Assembly: GCA_900544295.1 (NCBI GenBank)
Contig: UQUO01000003.1
Coordinates: forward strand, 62,001-126,000
Reading direction: 5' to 3'
Source of the DNA: an uncultured Eubacteriales bacterium
GTDB lineage: Bacteria; Bacillota; Clostridia; Oscillospirales; Oscillospiraceae
Length of the DNA: 64,000 nt
Part shown: piece by piece, positions 42,225 to 50,885 of the stretch
Layout: every line of letters starts with the position of its first letter
Numbering within the stretch: the stretch's first letter is position 1
The notes under the pieces: model-generated
Seen by the model: only the letters and a program-made list of their open reading frames with translations
What the model was told of the DNA's origin: nothing
Database searches by the model: none
Program-made: the position numbers and the translations under genes

Positions 42225-42561
42225 AATCAAGGAAATGGTGGACGTCAACACCATAGTAGGCGACCCGGTAACGACGCCGGACGGGGTCACTCTCGTGCCG
42301 GTCTCTCGCGTCAGCTTCGGCTTTGGCGGAGGCGGCGGCGACCTCGTCAAGCAGCGCAGCGGCTTCGCCGGAGGCAGCGGCGCGGCGGTGAGGATAGAGC
42401 CCATCGGCTTCCTCGTTATACGCAACGGCATTGTGAATATGCTGAACATCCAGCCGCCTGCGGCCAACACGTTTGACCGCATTGTGGACCTCATCCCTCA
42501 GCTCATGGACAAGGCCGAGCAGCTCCGCGACAAGAAAGCGGACGCTGCCGCCGAGGGATAA
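42172..42561 (+). CDS. ytfJ: Sporulation protein YtfJ (GerW family)
   Basis: A 129-residue GerW/YtfJ protein. Conserved segments are VDVNTIVGDPVTTPDGVTLVPVS, a glycine-rich turn (FGFGGGGGD) and IEPIGFLVIRNG. YtfJ proteins are spore components linked to germination in Bacillus. The gene overlaps DUF2953 by 53 bases and has AAAGGAAGG as ribosome-binding site. It is the clearest sign in the window that this is an endospore-lineage organism. Confidence 0.94.
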   Translation: MDQAQTPMAEFLQTSMAKIKEMVDVNTIVGDPVTTPDGVTLVPVSRVSFGFGGGGGDLVKQRSGFAGGSGAAVRIEPIGFLVIRNGIVNMLNIQPPAANTFDRIVDLIPQLMDKAEQLRDKKADAAAEG

Positions 42562-42619
42562 AGAGCGGCAGCACAGTCAATAATAAGCACCGCCCAATAC
42601 TTACGGGGTGGTGCTATTA

Positions 42620-43756
42620 TTGAGAAAACTTACGGGTATACTCCTGAGCCTTGCGCTCGTTTCCGCCTTTGCTGTGCCTGCGCACGCCGAGCCCGGCGTC
42701 TCCGCCAAGTCCGCCATACTCATGCACGCCGACTCCGGCCGGGTGCTGTATGAGAAGAACGCCGACGAGCACATGCTCATAGCCAGTACGACGAAGATAA
42801 TGACAGCCATCGTAGTCCTTGAGCACTGCGCGCTCGACGAGCTTGTCGAAGTGGATGAGCGCAGCGCGGGCATAGAGGGCTCATCCATGTATCTGAAGGC
42901 GGGAGAGAGCTACACCGTCGAGGATCTGCTCTACGGACTCATGCTGGCCTCCGGCAACGATGCGGCTTCTGCCCTGGCCCTGCACGTCGCGGACAGCCTG
43001 GAGGATTTCGCCGCGCTCATGAACGAGAAGGCCGCAGCCCTGGGCATGACCGAATCCAGCTTCAAAAACCCACACGGCCTGGATGAGGAGGGGCATTACT
43101 CCACAGCACGCGATATGGCAAAGCTCGCCGCCTACTGCATGGAGAACCCGGACTTTGCCCGGATAGCGGGCGCCGTCTCCCATACGGTGGGGGAGCAGAC
43201 CTACGTGAACCATAACCGCCTGCTGCGCGAGTACGACGGCTGCCTTGGCCTCAAAACCGGCTATACCATGGCCGCGGGCCGCACCCTGGTCACCTGCGCC
43301 GAGCGCGACGGCGCTCGCTACGTCTGCGTGACGCTGAATGACCCGGACGACTGGGACGACCACAAGGCCCTCTACGACTGGGCCTTCGCCAATTACAGCT
43401 TTGCAGAGGTTATCCCCGCAGGCCTGAGTTTCGATGTCCCGGTTATTTCGGGCGAGGAGATGCTGGCCGGGGCCGAGACCGAGGGCGCAGCCTATGCGCT
43501 GGTGAAAAACGGCGAGAGCTATACCACGCAGTTTGAGCTGCCCTCCTTCGTCTTTGCGCCGATTGCTGAGGGCGAGAGCGCGGGCCGGGCCGTGGCCTGC
43601 GCTGACGGGCAGGAGATAGCCTCCGTGCGCCTCGTTTATTCCACGGACGTTGAACTTGCGCGGGAGCTGAGGCTCACGCCGGGGGAGCGCTTCATGCGCT
43701 TCTGGCTGCTGACAGGCTGCGGCGCGCCGTTTTATCTTGAACAGGAACGTGAATGA
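42620..43756 (+). CDS. D-alanyl-D-alanine carboxypeptidase (S11 family, DacF-like)
   Basis: A 378-residue penicillin-binding protein. It has a signal peptide (about 1-23, RKLTGILLSLALVSAFA...AHA), the S11 motifs S56-T-T-K59, S111-G-N and KTG (in GLKTGYTMAAGRT), and a short C-terminal beta domain with a hydrophobic end that may anchor it. It trims D-Ala from peptidoglycan stem peptides; position after ytfJ suggests a DacF-type sporulation role. The TTG at 42620 is used; GTG codons at 42608/42611 overlap the ribosome-binding site. Confidence 0.88.
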   Translation: MRKLTGILLSLALVSAFAVPAHAEPGVSAKSAILMHADSGRVLYEKNADEHMLIASTTKIMTAIVVLEHCALDELVEVDERSAGIEGSSMYLKAGESYTVEDLLYGLMLASGNDAASALALHVADSLEDFAALMNEKAAALGMTESSFKNPHGLDEEGHYSTARDMAKLAAYCMENPDFARIAGAVSHTVGEQTYVNHNRLLREYDGCLGLKTGYTMAAGRTLVTCAERDGARYVCVTLNDPDDWDDHKALYDWAFANYSFAEVIPAGLSFDVPVISGEEMLAGAETEGAAYALVKNGESYTTQFELPSFVFAPIAEGESAGRAVACADGQEIASVRLVYSTDVELARELRLTPGERFMRFWLLTGCGAPFYLEQERE

Positions 43757-43757
43757 C

Positions 43758-44474
43758 ATGAAGGAGCGACTTCAAAAGCTCATATCCGGCGCGGGGTTCG
43801 CCTCGCGCCGCGCCGCCGAGGAGCTCATAAAGGCCGGGCGCGTCCGCGTGAACGGCGAACCCGCAAGCCTTGGCATGAGCGCCGACCCTGAGACGGACGT
43901 CGTCACCGTGGACGGCAAGCGCCTTCGCCAGCCGGAGGAGCGGGTTTACATAATGCTGAATAAGCCCCGCGGCTACGTGACGACGCTTTCAGACGAAAAG
44001 GGGCGGAAAACCGTGGCCGAGCTGGTACTCGGTGTGGGAAGGCGGCTCTATCCCGTTGGACGGCTGGACCTGAACTCCGAGGGCCTGCTCATAATGACCG
44101 ACGACGGCGAGGCGGCAAACGCCCTTATGCACCCCTCGCACGAGGTGTCAAAGACCTACCGCGTGACCGTCTCCGGCGCTGAGCCGGAGACCGCCGTGCG
44201 CGGGCTTAAGGCAATTCGCGAGCTGGAGGGCGAGCCCATCCGTCAGGCCTCGGCGCGGCTGGTCGAGGAGAGAAAGGACGGCGGTTTGGTGCTGGACGTC
44301 ACCATCCACGAGGGGCGAAACCGGCAGGTGCGCCGGATGTGCGCCGCAGTCGGGCTGGAGGTGCGCCGACTCGTGCGGGTCTCGGAGGGAGAGCTGAGTC
44401 TCGGAAGCCTCCCTCCCGGCCGCTGGCGCCGCCTGACTCCGGAGGAGACGGCATATATCCGCAGCCTGATATAG
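43758..44474 (+). CDS. rluB: RsuA/RluB family pseudouridine synthase
   Basis: A 238-residue rRNA pseudouridine synthase. An N-terminal S4 RNA-binding domain (LQKLISGAGFASRRAAEELI) precedes the catalytic motif GRLDLNSEGLLIMTDDG with the active aspartate, and EGRNRQVRRMCAAVG near the end. In Bacillus RluB modifies 23S rRNA. ATG 43758 is used because the longer frame has no family similarity. It overlaps nothing but follows the carboxypeptidase by 1 base. Confidence 0.92.
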   Translation: MKERLQKLISGAGFASRRAAEELIKAGRVRVNGEPASLGMSADPETDVVTVDGKRLRQPEERVYIMLNKPRGYVTTLSDEKGRKTVAELVLGVGRRLYPVGRLDLNSEGLLIMTDDGEAANALMHPSHEVSKTYRVTVSGAEPETAVRGLKAIRELEGEPIRQASARLVEERKDGGLVLDVTIHEGRNRQVRRMCAAVGLEVRRLVRVSEGELSLGSLPPGRWRRLTPEETAYIRSLI

Positions 44475-44516
44475 CTGCAATTTTGCAAGTTTTGAAATTT
44501 GTTCATGCAAATGTAC

Positions 44517-44545
44517 TTGTAATCCTCTGAGAATCTGTGTAAAAT
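44517..44545 (+). promoter_or_regulatory. Promoter of the RpiR-cmk-ispH gene run
   Basis: The -35 TTGTAA (44517-44522), a 17-base spacer and -10 TAAAAT (44540-44545), with an AT-rich upstream region. Confidence 0.7.
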
Positions 44546-44653
44546 AGTTCTCAATTGCACTTTCAGCCCCGGATGGATGCGAAAATGGTGGGATATGGGA
44601 ATTGCCGCTCCGCCCGAGGGTTCTAAGATATATGTCAATTGGGGGCAACAGGA

Positions 44654-45517
44654 ATGGATAAGGACATCCTTGCGCTGATTTCTCGTGACAATTCGGGCTT
44701 CTCAAAGGGCCAAAGGCTTATAGCGAAGTACATTCTGGAGAATTATGACAAGGCCGCCTTCATGACGGCCGGCAAACTGGGCAAGACTGTAGGCGTGAGC
44801 GAATCCACGGTCGTCCGTTTTGCAGCCGAGCTGGGGTACGACGGATATCCGGGCATGCGCAAGGCTCTGCAGGAGATGATACGCAGCCGTCTTACCTCCG
44901 TGCAGAGGATAGAGGCTGCAAAAGACCTCATAGACGACAGAAACATCCTGAAGGCCGTGCTGAGCGACGATATCGACAAGCTCCAGGCCACCCTGGAGGA
45001 GATAGACCAGGAGAGCTTTGACAGGGCGATAGACCTGATCATGTCTGCGAAAAACATCTATATTTTCGCCTCACGCACTTCGCAGAGCCTGTCAAACTTC
45101 ATGGCCTTCTATCTCAATATGCTGCGCGACGGCGTACACCTGGTCCAGGACAACACCGCCGCGGAGGCATATGAGCAGCTTATCAGGATAGGCGGCGGGG
45201 ACCTCTTTGTGGGCTTCACTTTCCCGCGCTATTCCTCGCGCTCGCTCAAGGTGATGCGCTTTGCAAAGGACCGCGGCGCGGCCGCCCTTGCGCTTACGGA
45301 CAGCGAGAGCTCACCACTCTACGGCGTGGCTGACGTCTGCCTTTTTGCCAAGAGCGAGATGGTTTCCTTCGTGGATTCCCTGGTAGCCCCGCTCAGCCTC
45401 GTGAACGCCATAGTGATTGCCGTGGCCGCGAGGTCGCGCGATCAGCTGGCGGAGACATTCAAGGACCTCGAAAACGTCTGGAGCGAATATAAGGTGTTTG
45501 AGAAGATTGAAAGCTGA
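44654..45517 (+). CDS. MurR/RpiR family transcriptional regulator
   Basis: A 287-residue regulator. The N-terminal HTH (about 20-75) contains TAGKLGKTVGVSESTVVRFAAELGYDGYP, typical of RpiR, and the C-terminal SIS domain (about 120-255) should bind a phosphosugar. Its target is not evident; no sugar genes are adjacent. ATG 44654 follows GGGGGCAACAGGA. It has its own promoter. Confidence 0.9.
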   Translation: MDKDILALISRDNSGFSKGQRLIAKYILENYDKAAFMTAGKLGKTVGVSESTVVRFAAELGYDGYPGMRKALQEMIRSRLTSVQRIEAAKDLIDDRNILKAVLSDDIDKLQATLEEIDQESFDRAIDLIMSAKNIYIFASRTSQSLSNFMAFYLNMLRDGVHLVQDNTAAEAYEQLIRIGGGDLFVGFTFPRYSSRSLKVMRFAKDRGAAALALTDSESSPLYGVADVCLFAKSEMVSFVDSLVAPLSLVNAIVIAVAARSRDQLAETFKDLENVWSEYKVFEKIES

Positions 45518-46739
45518 CGCTGTTGTGATAGGCGGCGGCGCGGCCGGGACGCTGTGCGCGGCGCTCGCGGCTGGCCGCGGGCTGGATGTCGTCCTGCTTG
45601 AGCCGAACCGTATGCTGGGACGCAAGCTGCGCATAACCGGCAAGGGCCGCTGCAACGTAACTAATGACTGTGACGCGCGGGAGTTCATTTCCGCCATACC
45701 CGGCGACGGGCGCTTTTTGCAAAGCGCAATACATAAATTCGGCACCTCGGACACGAAAGCGCTGTTCGAGGGCCTTGGCGTTGCCCTGAAAACCGAGCGC
45801 GGCAACAGGGTCTTTCCTGAGTCCGACCGCGCGGACGACATAGCCGACGCGCTTACAAAGCTGGCGCGGGAAAACGGAGTGCGCGTGCTCCGGGAGCGCG
45901 CCACGCGCATCCTTACGGACGAGGCCGGCGCCGTACGAGCCGTGGCCTCGGGCGGGGGAGAGATAGAGTGCGAGGCAGCCGTCATATGCACCGGCGGCCT
46001 GTCCTACCCGGGCACCGGCTCAACGGGCGACGGCTACCGCATGGCTAGGGAGCTGGGCCACACGATACGCCCCTGCCGCCCCTCGCTGGTGCCGCTGGAG
46101 TCGCCGGACGCCTGGTGCCGCGAGATGCAGGGTTTTTCCCTGCGGAACGTGGAGCTCTCGGCCTACGAGGACGAGAAGCTCATCTACAAGGCCCTGGGAG
46201 AGATGCTGTTCACGCATTTCGGCGTCTCAGGCCCGCTGGTGCTCTCCGCCTCGGCTCATATGCGCCGGTTTGGTGAGTGCAGATACCGCCTCTCCATCGA
46301 CCTGAAGCCGGGACTGGACGAGAAGAAGCTGGACGCCCGGCTTCTGCGGGACTTTGAAAAATACAGCAACCGCGAGTTCCGCAATTCCCTGGGCGACCTC
46401 GCAGGCAGGGCCATGATACCCGTCCTGGTGGAGCTCTCCGGCATACCGGGCGATACGAGGACCAATTCGGTAACACGGCAGCAGCGCGCAGCGCTGGCGC
46501 AGCTTTTGAAGCATTTCCCCGTTTCGCTCTCCGGGCCGAGGCCGATAGCGGAGGCGATAGTCACCTCCGGCGGCGTCGCCACGACGGAGGTGAACCCTCG
46601 CACGATGGAGTCGAAGCTCGTGCCGGGTCTGTATTTCGCCGGCGAGGTGCTGGACCTCGACGCGTATACGGGCGGGTATAATTTGCAGATAGCCTGGTCA
46701 ACGGCCTTTGTCGCCGCAAATTCTCTGACAGGGGTGTGA
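45507..46739 (+). CDS. BaiN/HI0933-like NAD(P)/FAD-dependent flavoprotein
   Basis: A 410-residue flavoprotein. The FAD-binding Rossmann motif is VVIGGGAAGTLCAALAAG at the N-terminus, GRKLRITGKGRCNVTN is the family signature, and the C-terminus contains TSGGVATTEVNP...GLYFAGEVLD. Members of this HI0933 family include proteins annotated BaiN, but the reaction here is unknown. The start is uncertain: TTG at 45507 or 45498, both overlapping the RpiR gene end. cmk follows after 3 bases. Confidence 0.87.
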   Translation: MKADAVVIGGGAAGTLCAALAAGRGLDVVLLEPNRMLGRKLRITGKGRCNVTNDCDAREFISAIPGDGRFLQSAIHKFGTSDTKALFEGLGVALKTERGNRVFPESDRADDIADALTKLARENGVRVLRERATRILTDEAGAVRAVASGGGEIECEAAVICTGGLSYPGTGSTGDGYRMARELGHTIRPCRPSLVPLESPDAWCREMQGFSLRNVELSAYEDEKLIYKALGEMLFTHFGVSGPLVLSASAHMRRFGECRYRLSIDLKPGLDEKKLDARLLRDFEKYSNREFRNSLGDLAGRAMIPVLVELSGIPGDTRTNSVTRQQRAALAQLLKHFPVSLSGPRPIAEAIVTSGGVATTEVNPRTMESKLVPGLYFAGEVLDLDAYTGGYNLQIAWSTAFVAANSLTGV

Positions 46740-46742
46740 GGA

Positions 46743-47432
46743 TTGGATAAACACATTTCCGTGGCCATAGACGGCCCATCCGGCGCCGGCAAGAGCACGC
46801 TTGCAAGGGCCGCCGCCGCACGCTTCGGCTTCATATATGTGGACACCGGCGCGATATATCGCACAGTCGGTCTTGCCGCCGCCCGGGCGGGCCTGCCGCT
46901 GGGCGCCGAGGAGGGAGTGCTGGCCCTGCTGCCGGAGCTGGATATCCGCTTCGGCTACGCTGAAGACGGCGCGCAGCACATGTACCTGAATGGCGAGGAC
47001 GTCTCCGGCCTCATCCGCACGCCTGAGATATCCATGCGCGCTTCGGAGGTATCCGCCATGCCGGAGGTGCGGGCCTTCCTGCTGGAGATGCAGCGGGGCA
47101 TGGCCCGGAGCCACAGCGTCGTCATGGACGGGCGCGACATCGGTACAGTAGTCCTGCCGGATGCGGAGCTCAAGGTCTTCCTCACGGCCAGCCCGGAGCG
47201 GCGCGCCCAGCGGCGCTGCCTGGAGCTTCGGGAGAAGGGAGAGGACGTCAGCTACGAACAGGTTTTGGCGGATATAATAAAGCGGGATGAGAACGACAGC
47301 AGCCGCGCCGCCGCACCGCTGAGGCGGGCGGAGGATGCTGTCGAACTCGATACCAGCGAGCTGACGCTCGAGGAGAGCATAGCGAAAATCTGCGCCCTTA
47401 TCGAGGGTTTGATTGGAGGCGGCAAAAAGTGA
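46743..47432 (+). CDS. cmk: Cytidylate kinase
   Basis: A 229-residue (d)CMP kinase with the P-loop GPSGAGKS at 11-18, VDTGAIYRTVG and the DGRDIGTVVLPDA motif. It supplies CDP/dCDP for nucleic acid and lipid synthesis. The start is TTG, with AGGGG 8 bases upstream. The order cmk-plsC-ispH-rpsA is typical of Clostridia. Confidence 0.95.
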   Translation: MDKHISVAIDGPSGAGKSTLARAAAARFGFIYVDTGAIYRTVGLAAARAGLPLGAEEGVLALLPELDIRFGYAEDGAQHMYLNGEDVSGLIRTPEISMRASEVSAMPEVRAFLLEMQRGMARSHSVVMDGRDIGTVVLPDAELKVFLTASPERRAQRRCLELREKGEDVSYEQVLADIIKRDENDSSRAAAPLRRAEDAVELDTSELTLEESIAKICALIEGLIGGGKK

Positions 47433-48037
47433 GCGAACAGACACCAAAACAGGAACGGCGTAGCTTTGGCAGGCTGTTCGATCTTCTGTTTCCACTTGTA
47501 AAAGCATTTTATCCAATGCGCTGCCGCGGCAAGGAGAATATCCCGGAAGGCCCCGCCGTGGTCTGCGCGAACCACTCCAACTATATCGACCCCCTGCTGG
47601 TCGCCGCTGCCTTCGGCAAGGAGAACTATATGCACTTCATGGCGAAGCTGGAGCTCCAGCGCGTGCCGGTCGTCGGCGCCGTGCTCAAAAAGTGCGGTAT
47701 CTGTTTTGTGGACAGGGGCAAGAGCGACATCGACGCTGTTAGGAGTATGATGCGCTACCTCAAGCGCGGCGAGAAGGTTTTTATATTCCCGGAAGGCACG
47801 CGCGTGGAGCACGACAACGAGGTCGAGGCCAAGACCGGCGCCGTGAGAATAGCGTCAAAGATGAAAGTGCCGATATTGCCGGTGTACATCCCGCGAGGGA
47901 AGAAGATATTCGGCCGCGTCGAGCTGCTTGTTGGCAAACCGTATACCGTTGAGGGCAAGACGCACGAAGAGTATCTGCGGCTGGCGGACGGGGTCATGGA
48001 GCGCATATATGAGCTGAGGGACGGGACGAACGGATGA
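47429..48037 (+). CDS. plsC: 1-acyl-sn-glycerol-3-phosphate acyltransferase
   Basis: A 202-residue acyltransferase. The catalytic NHSNYID (NHx4D) is at about 48-54 and FPEGTR near 120, with a hydrophobic segment near the N-terminus that should associate with the membrane. It acylates lysophosphatidic acid in phospholipid synthesis. Start GTG, overlapping cmk by 4 bases; it overlaps the next gene by 4 bases. Confidence 0.94.
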   Translation: MSEQTPKQERRSFGRLFDLLFPLVKAFYPMRCRGKENIPEGPAVVCANHSNYIDPLLVAAAFGKENYMHFMAKLELQRVPVVGAVLKKCGICFVDRGKSDIDAVRSMMRYLKRGEKVFIFPEGTRVEHDNEVEAKTGAVRIASKMKVPILPVYIPRGKKIFGRVELLVGKPYTVEGKTHEEYLRLADGVMERIYELRDGTNG

Positions 48038-50187
48038 CGCGGATAACACTGGCAAAGAGCGCGGGTTTTTGTTTCGGAGTTTCCCGCTCGGTAGATATGG
48101 CGGAAAAGCTGCTGGAGAGCGGCCCGTGCAAGTGCCTAGGACCGCTCATACATAACGAGGAGGTCGTAGCATCTCTGGCCGCGCGCGGGCTGGAGGTCAT
48201 TTCAAGCCCTGAAGAGGCCGGGCCTGGCGACAGGGTGCTGATACGTTCTCACGGCGTTTCAAGGGCCGTGGAGGACGCCCTGCGCGACGCCGGGGCGGAG
48301 ATAACGGACGCCACATGTCCCAACGTGGCGCGCATACATCGCCTCGTGGCCGAGGCCTCGGCGGAGGGAAGGCAGGTCATAGTTGTCGGCGCGGCTGACC
48401 ATCCTGAGGTCCGGGCCATATGCGGCCGCTGCAAGGACCCCGTGGTGGTCGCAAACGCGGCTGAAATGGAGAACTGGCTCCAATGCAATGTCGAAAAACA
48501 TACAGAACCCATTACAGTTGTCGTACAGACTACTCAAACTGAAAAGAATCTCCGCGAGTGTAAAAAATTAATAAAAAAATGGTGTACAAAAGCGGAATTC
48601 TTTGATACAATATGCTTTGCTACGTCCATTAGGCAAGAGGAGGCAGTAAAACTGGCCTCCACATGTGGAGCGATGGTAGTCATTGGCGGGAAAAATAGCG
48701 CCAATAGCCTGCATTTGGCCGAGCTGTGTGCGGAGAGGTGCGCCAACACGCAATTCGTGGAAAATTCCGCGCAGCTCGACATCGGCGCCCTTCGCGGCGT
48801 CGGGGAGATAGGCATGACTGCCGGCGCATCCGCGCCGTCGTGGATAATCAAGGAGGTACTGGATAAGATGAGCGACGAGATCCTGATTCAAGAGAACCCT
48901 GAGGCTGTCCCTGTTGAGGAGACGCCGGTGCAGGCGGCAGCGCCTGTAGAAGAGGCGGCGCCCGCCGTCGAGGCAGAGGAGGCGGCAGCAGCCCCCGCTG
49001 AGAAGAGCTTCGATGAGATGCTGGAGGATTCTCTTAAAACGATATATAACGGGGACAAGGTCAGCGGCGTTGTCGTTGCCATAACCCCGACCGAGGTCAG
49101 CATAGACCTCGGCACGAAATACTCCGCATTCATCCCCACCACCGAGTTCACCGAAGACGGCGCTGTTAAGCTTGAGGATGCCGTGCATGTCGGCGATACG
49201 GTCGAGGCCATGGTAGTCCGCGTGAACGATGTCGAGGGCACGGCGCAGCTCTCCAAGAAGCGCATGGACGCCGTCAAGAACTGGGCGGACATCGAGGCCG
49301 CGCAGGAGGCCGGCTCCGTCGTTGAAGGCATCGTCACCGAGGAGAATAAGGGCGGCGTGGTCGTGTCCGTGAAGGGCATCCGCGTTTTCGTTCCCGCCTC
49401 CCAGTCCGGCCTGCCGAAGGACACCCCGATGACCGAGCTCGTGAAGCAGAAGGTCAGGCTCAAGATAACCGAGGTCAACCGCGGCCGCAGGCGTGTGGTC
49501 GGCTCCATCCGTGCCGTGCTGCAGCGCGAGCGCAAGGAGAAGGCCGAGGCCGTTTGGAACGAGATCGAAGTCGGCAAGGTCTACAAGGGCGTCGTGAAGA
49601 GCCTGACGAGCTACGGCGCGTTCGTGGACATCGGCGGCATTGACGGCATGGTCCACGTCTCCGAGCTGAGCTGGAGCCGCATCAAGAACCCCGCCGAGGT
49701 CGTCTCCGTGGGCGACGAGCTTGAGGTCTACGTCATCGGCTTTGACCGTGATGCGAAGCGTATCTCCCTTGGCTACAAGAAGGCGGAGGACAACCCCTGG
49801 ACCAAGTTTGTCAACACCTACAGCGTTGGCGACATAGCGAAGGTCAAGGTCGTGAAGCTCATGCCCTTCGGCGCCTTTGCCGAGGTTATGCCGGGCGTTG
49901 ACGGCCTGATCCACATCAGCCAGATAGCCAACCGCCGCATCGGCAAGCCCGATGAGGTCCTCACCGTAGGCGACGTTGTCGATGTCAAGGTCACCGCCAT
50001 CGACAATGACAAGCAGAAGATAAGCCTCTCCATCCGCGCGCTGTCCGAGCCGGAACCGGCTCCGCGCCGTGCCGCCGAGCCTGAGGCTCCCGTAGTCCCC
50101 GCGGAGGACGCGCTGGTCTATGAGGTCTCCGAGACCGGCGAAGCCACCGGCAACATCCCTGAGGATGTCCCCGGCGTCGAGGAATAA
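48034..50187 (+). CDS. ispH: IspH-ribosomal protein S1 fusion
   Basis: A 717-residue bifunctional protein. Residues 1-275 are 4-hydroxy-3-methylbut-2-enyl diphosphate reductase, with the [4Fe-4S] cysteines C13, C95 and C194; this is the last step of the MEP isoprenoid pathway. An acidic Ala/Pro/Glu linker (285-325) leads to four S1 RNA-binding domains at about 340-408, 426-496, 512-581 and 597-668, followed by an acidic tail. This fusion is known in Clostridia. Inside it, at M279, there is an ATG preceded by a perfect AAGGAGG, and a promoter-like pair lies further upstream in an unusually AT-rich patch (48480-48715), so free S1 may also be made. Confidence 0.95.
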   Translation: MTRITLAKSAGFCFGVSRSVDMAEKLLESGPCKCLGPLIHNEEVVASLAARGLEVISSPEEAGPGDRVLIRSHGVSRAVEDALRDAGAEITDATCPNVARIHRLVAEASAEGRQVIVVGAADHPEVRAICGRCKDPVVVANAAEMENWLQCNVEKHTEPITVVVQTTQTEKNLRECKKLIKKWCTKAEFFDTICFATSIRQEEAVKLASTCGAMVVIGGKNSANSLHLAELCAERCANTQFVENSAQLDIGALRGVGEIGMTAGASAPSWIIKEVLDKMSDEILIQENPEAVPVEETPVQAAAPVEEAAPAVEAEEAAAAPAEKSFDEMLEDSLKTIYNGDKVSGVVVAITPTEVSIDLGTKYSAFIPTTEFTEDGAVKLEDAVHVGDTVEAMVVRVNDVEGTAQLSKKRMDAVKNWADIEAAQEAGSVVEGIVTEENKGGVVVSVKGIRVFVPASQSGLPKDTPMTELVKQKVRLKITEVNRGRRRVVGSIRAVLQRERKEKAEAVWNEIEVGKVYKGVVKSLTSYGAFVDIGGIDGMVHVSELSWSRIKNPAEVVSVGDELEVYVIGFDRDAKRISLGYKKAEDNPWTKFVNTYSVGDIAKVKVVKLMPFGAFAEVMPGVDGLIHISQIANRRIGKPDEVLTVGDVVDVKVTAIDNDKQKISLSIRALSEPEPAPRRAAEPEAPVVPAEDALVYEVSETGEATGNIPEDVPGVEE
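48583..48611 (+). promoter_or_regulatory. Putative internal promoter within ispH-rpsA
   Basis: TGTACA (48583-48588), a 17-base spacer and TACAAT (48606-48611) lie in an AT-rich segment of the IspH domain, 257 bases upstream of the internal ATG that begins the S1 half. Confidence 0.45.
48850..48870 (+). promoter_or_regulatory. Internal ribosome-binding site and in-frame ATG at the S1 half
   Basis: A perfect AAGGAGG (48850-48856) is 11 bases before the in-frame ATG at 48868-48870 (codon 279). It lies exactly at the IspH/S1 boundary and would give a 439-residue S1 protein. Confidence 0.6.
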
Positions 50188-50207
50188 GGCGAAAATTGCA
50201 GAGTAAG

Positions 50208-50238
50208 CGCCCGCCGTACCCGCGGCGGGCGTTTTTTT
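50208..50238 (+). terminator. Intrinsic terminator after ispH-rpsA
   Basis: A 9-bp stem CGCCCGCCG/CGGCGGGCG followed by seven T. Confidence 0.93.
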
Positions 50239-50269
50239 ATAGTTTTTAGGCGAAGCTAGCGTATTTTCC

Positions 50270-50298
50270 TTGCTAAAATGTAACTGAATGTGTATAAT
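50270..50298 (+). promoter_or_regulatory. Promoter of carD
   Basis: The -35 TTGCTA (50270-50275), a 17-base spacer and a perfect -10 TATAAT (50293-50298). Confidence 0.8.
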
Positions 50299-50346
50299 TG
50301 TTAATAGAATTGTAAGAAATGGGCCTGATGGGAAACGGAGGCTGAA

Positions 50347-50832
50347 ATGACTTTCCGCGTGGGAGACAGGATCGCCCACCCCATGCACGGAGCGGGCGTG
50401 ATCGACAGCGTTGTGAAGAGGAAGATTAACGGGACCGAGCGGGATTATTATGTCCTTAAGCTGCCGGCTGGTGACATGCTGGTCATGATACCGGTCGATA
50501 CCAGCGCAGAAATTGGGGTGAGGCCCATAGTTGACGCGGACGAGGCCGAGAAGATACTGGGCTCCATACCCGGCCTTGAGATCGAAATGACCCAGAACTG
50601 GAACAAGCGCTACAGGGAGAACATGCTCAAGATAAAAAGCGGGAACCTTCTTGAGGTAGCCGCAGTCGTAAAAGGGCTAATGCAGAGGGATAAAGAGCGG
50701 GGCCTTTCCACAGGGGAGCGGAAAATGCTGCACTCGGCAAAGCAGATACTCATTTCCGAGATAGTTCTGTCGGAAAGCGCCAGTTATGAGGAGGTTGAGG
50801 AGCGGCTGAACAGCGCGCTCGTCTGCTCCTGA
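50347..50832 (+). CDS. carD: CarD family transcriptional regulator
   Basis: A 161-residue CarD/CdnL-like protein. The N-terminal Tudor-like RNA-polymerase-interacting domain (FRVGDRIAHPMHGAGVID ... YYVLKLPAGDMLVMIPV) is followed by a helical DNA-binding domain. CarD proteins bind the RNA polymerase beta subunit and stabilise open complexes. It has its own promoter; ispD follows after a GC-rich hairpin, an order seen in many Clostridia. Confidence 0.92.
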   Translation: MTFRVGDRIAHPMHGAGVIDSVVKRKINGTERDYYVLKLPAGDMLVMIPVDTSAEIGVRPIVDADEAEKILGSIPGLEIEMTQNWNKRYRENMLKIKSGNLLEVAAVVKGLMQRDKERGLSTGERKMLHSAKQILISEIVLSESASYEEVEERLNSALVCS

Positions 50833-50840
50833 TAAGAACC

Positions 50841-50860
50841 GGGGCGGCTAAGTCCGCCCC
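50841..50860 (+). other. GC-rich hairpin between carD and ispD
   Basis: GGGGCGG (50841-50847) / CCGCCCC (50854-50860) with loop CTAAGT; no T-tract. The same arms occur in the hairpin after thrC (31877-31898). Confidence 0.6.
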
Positions 50861-50885
50861 ATAACCATGTCTGAACGAGGTACAT

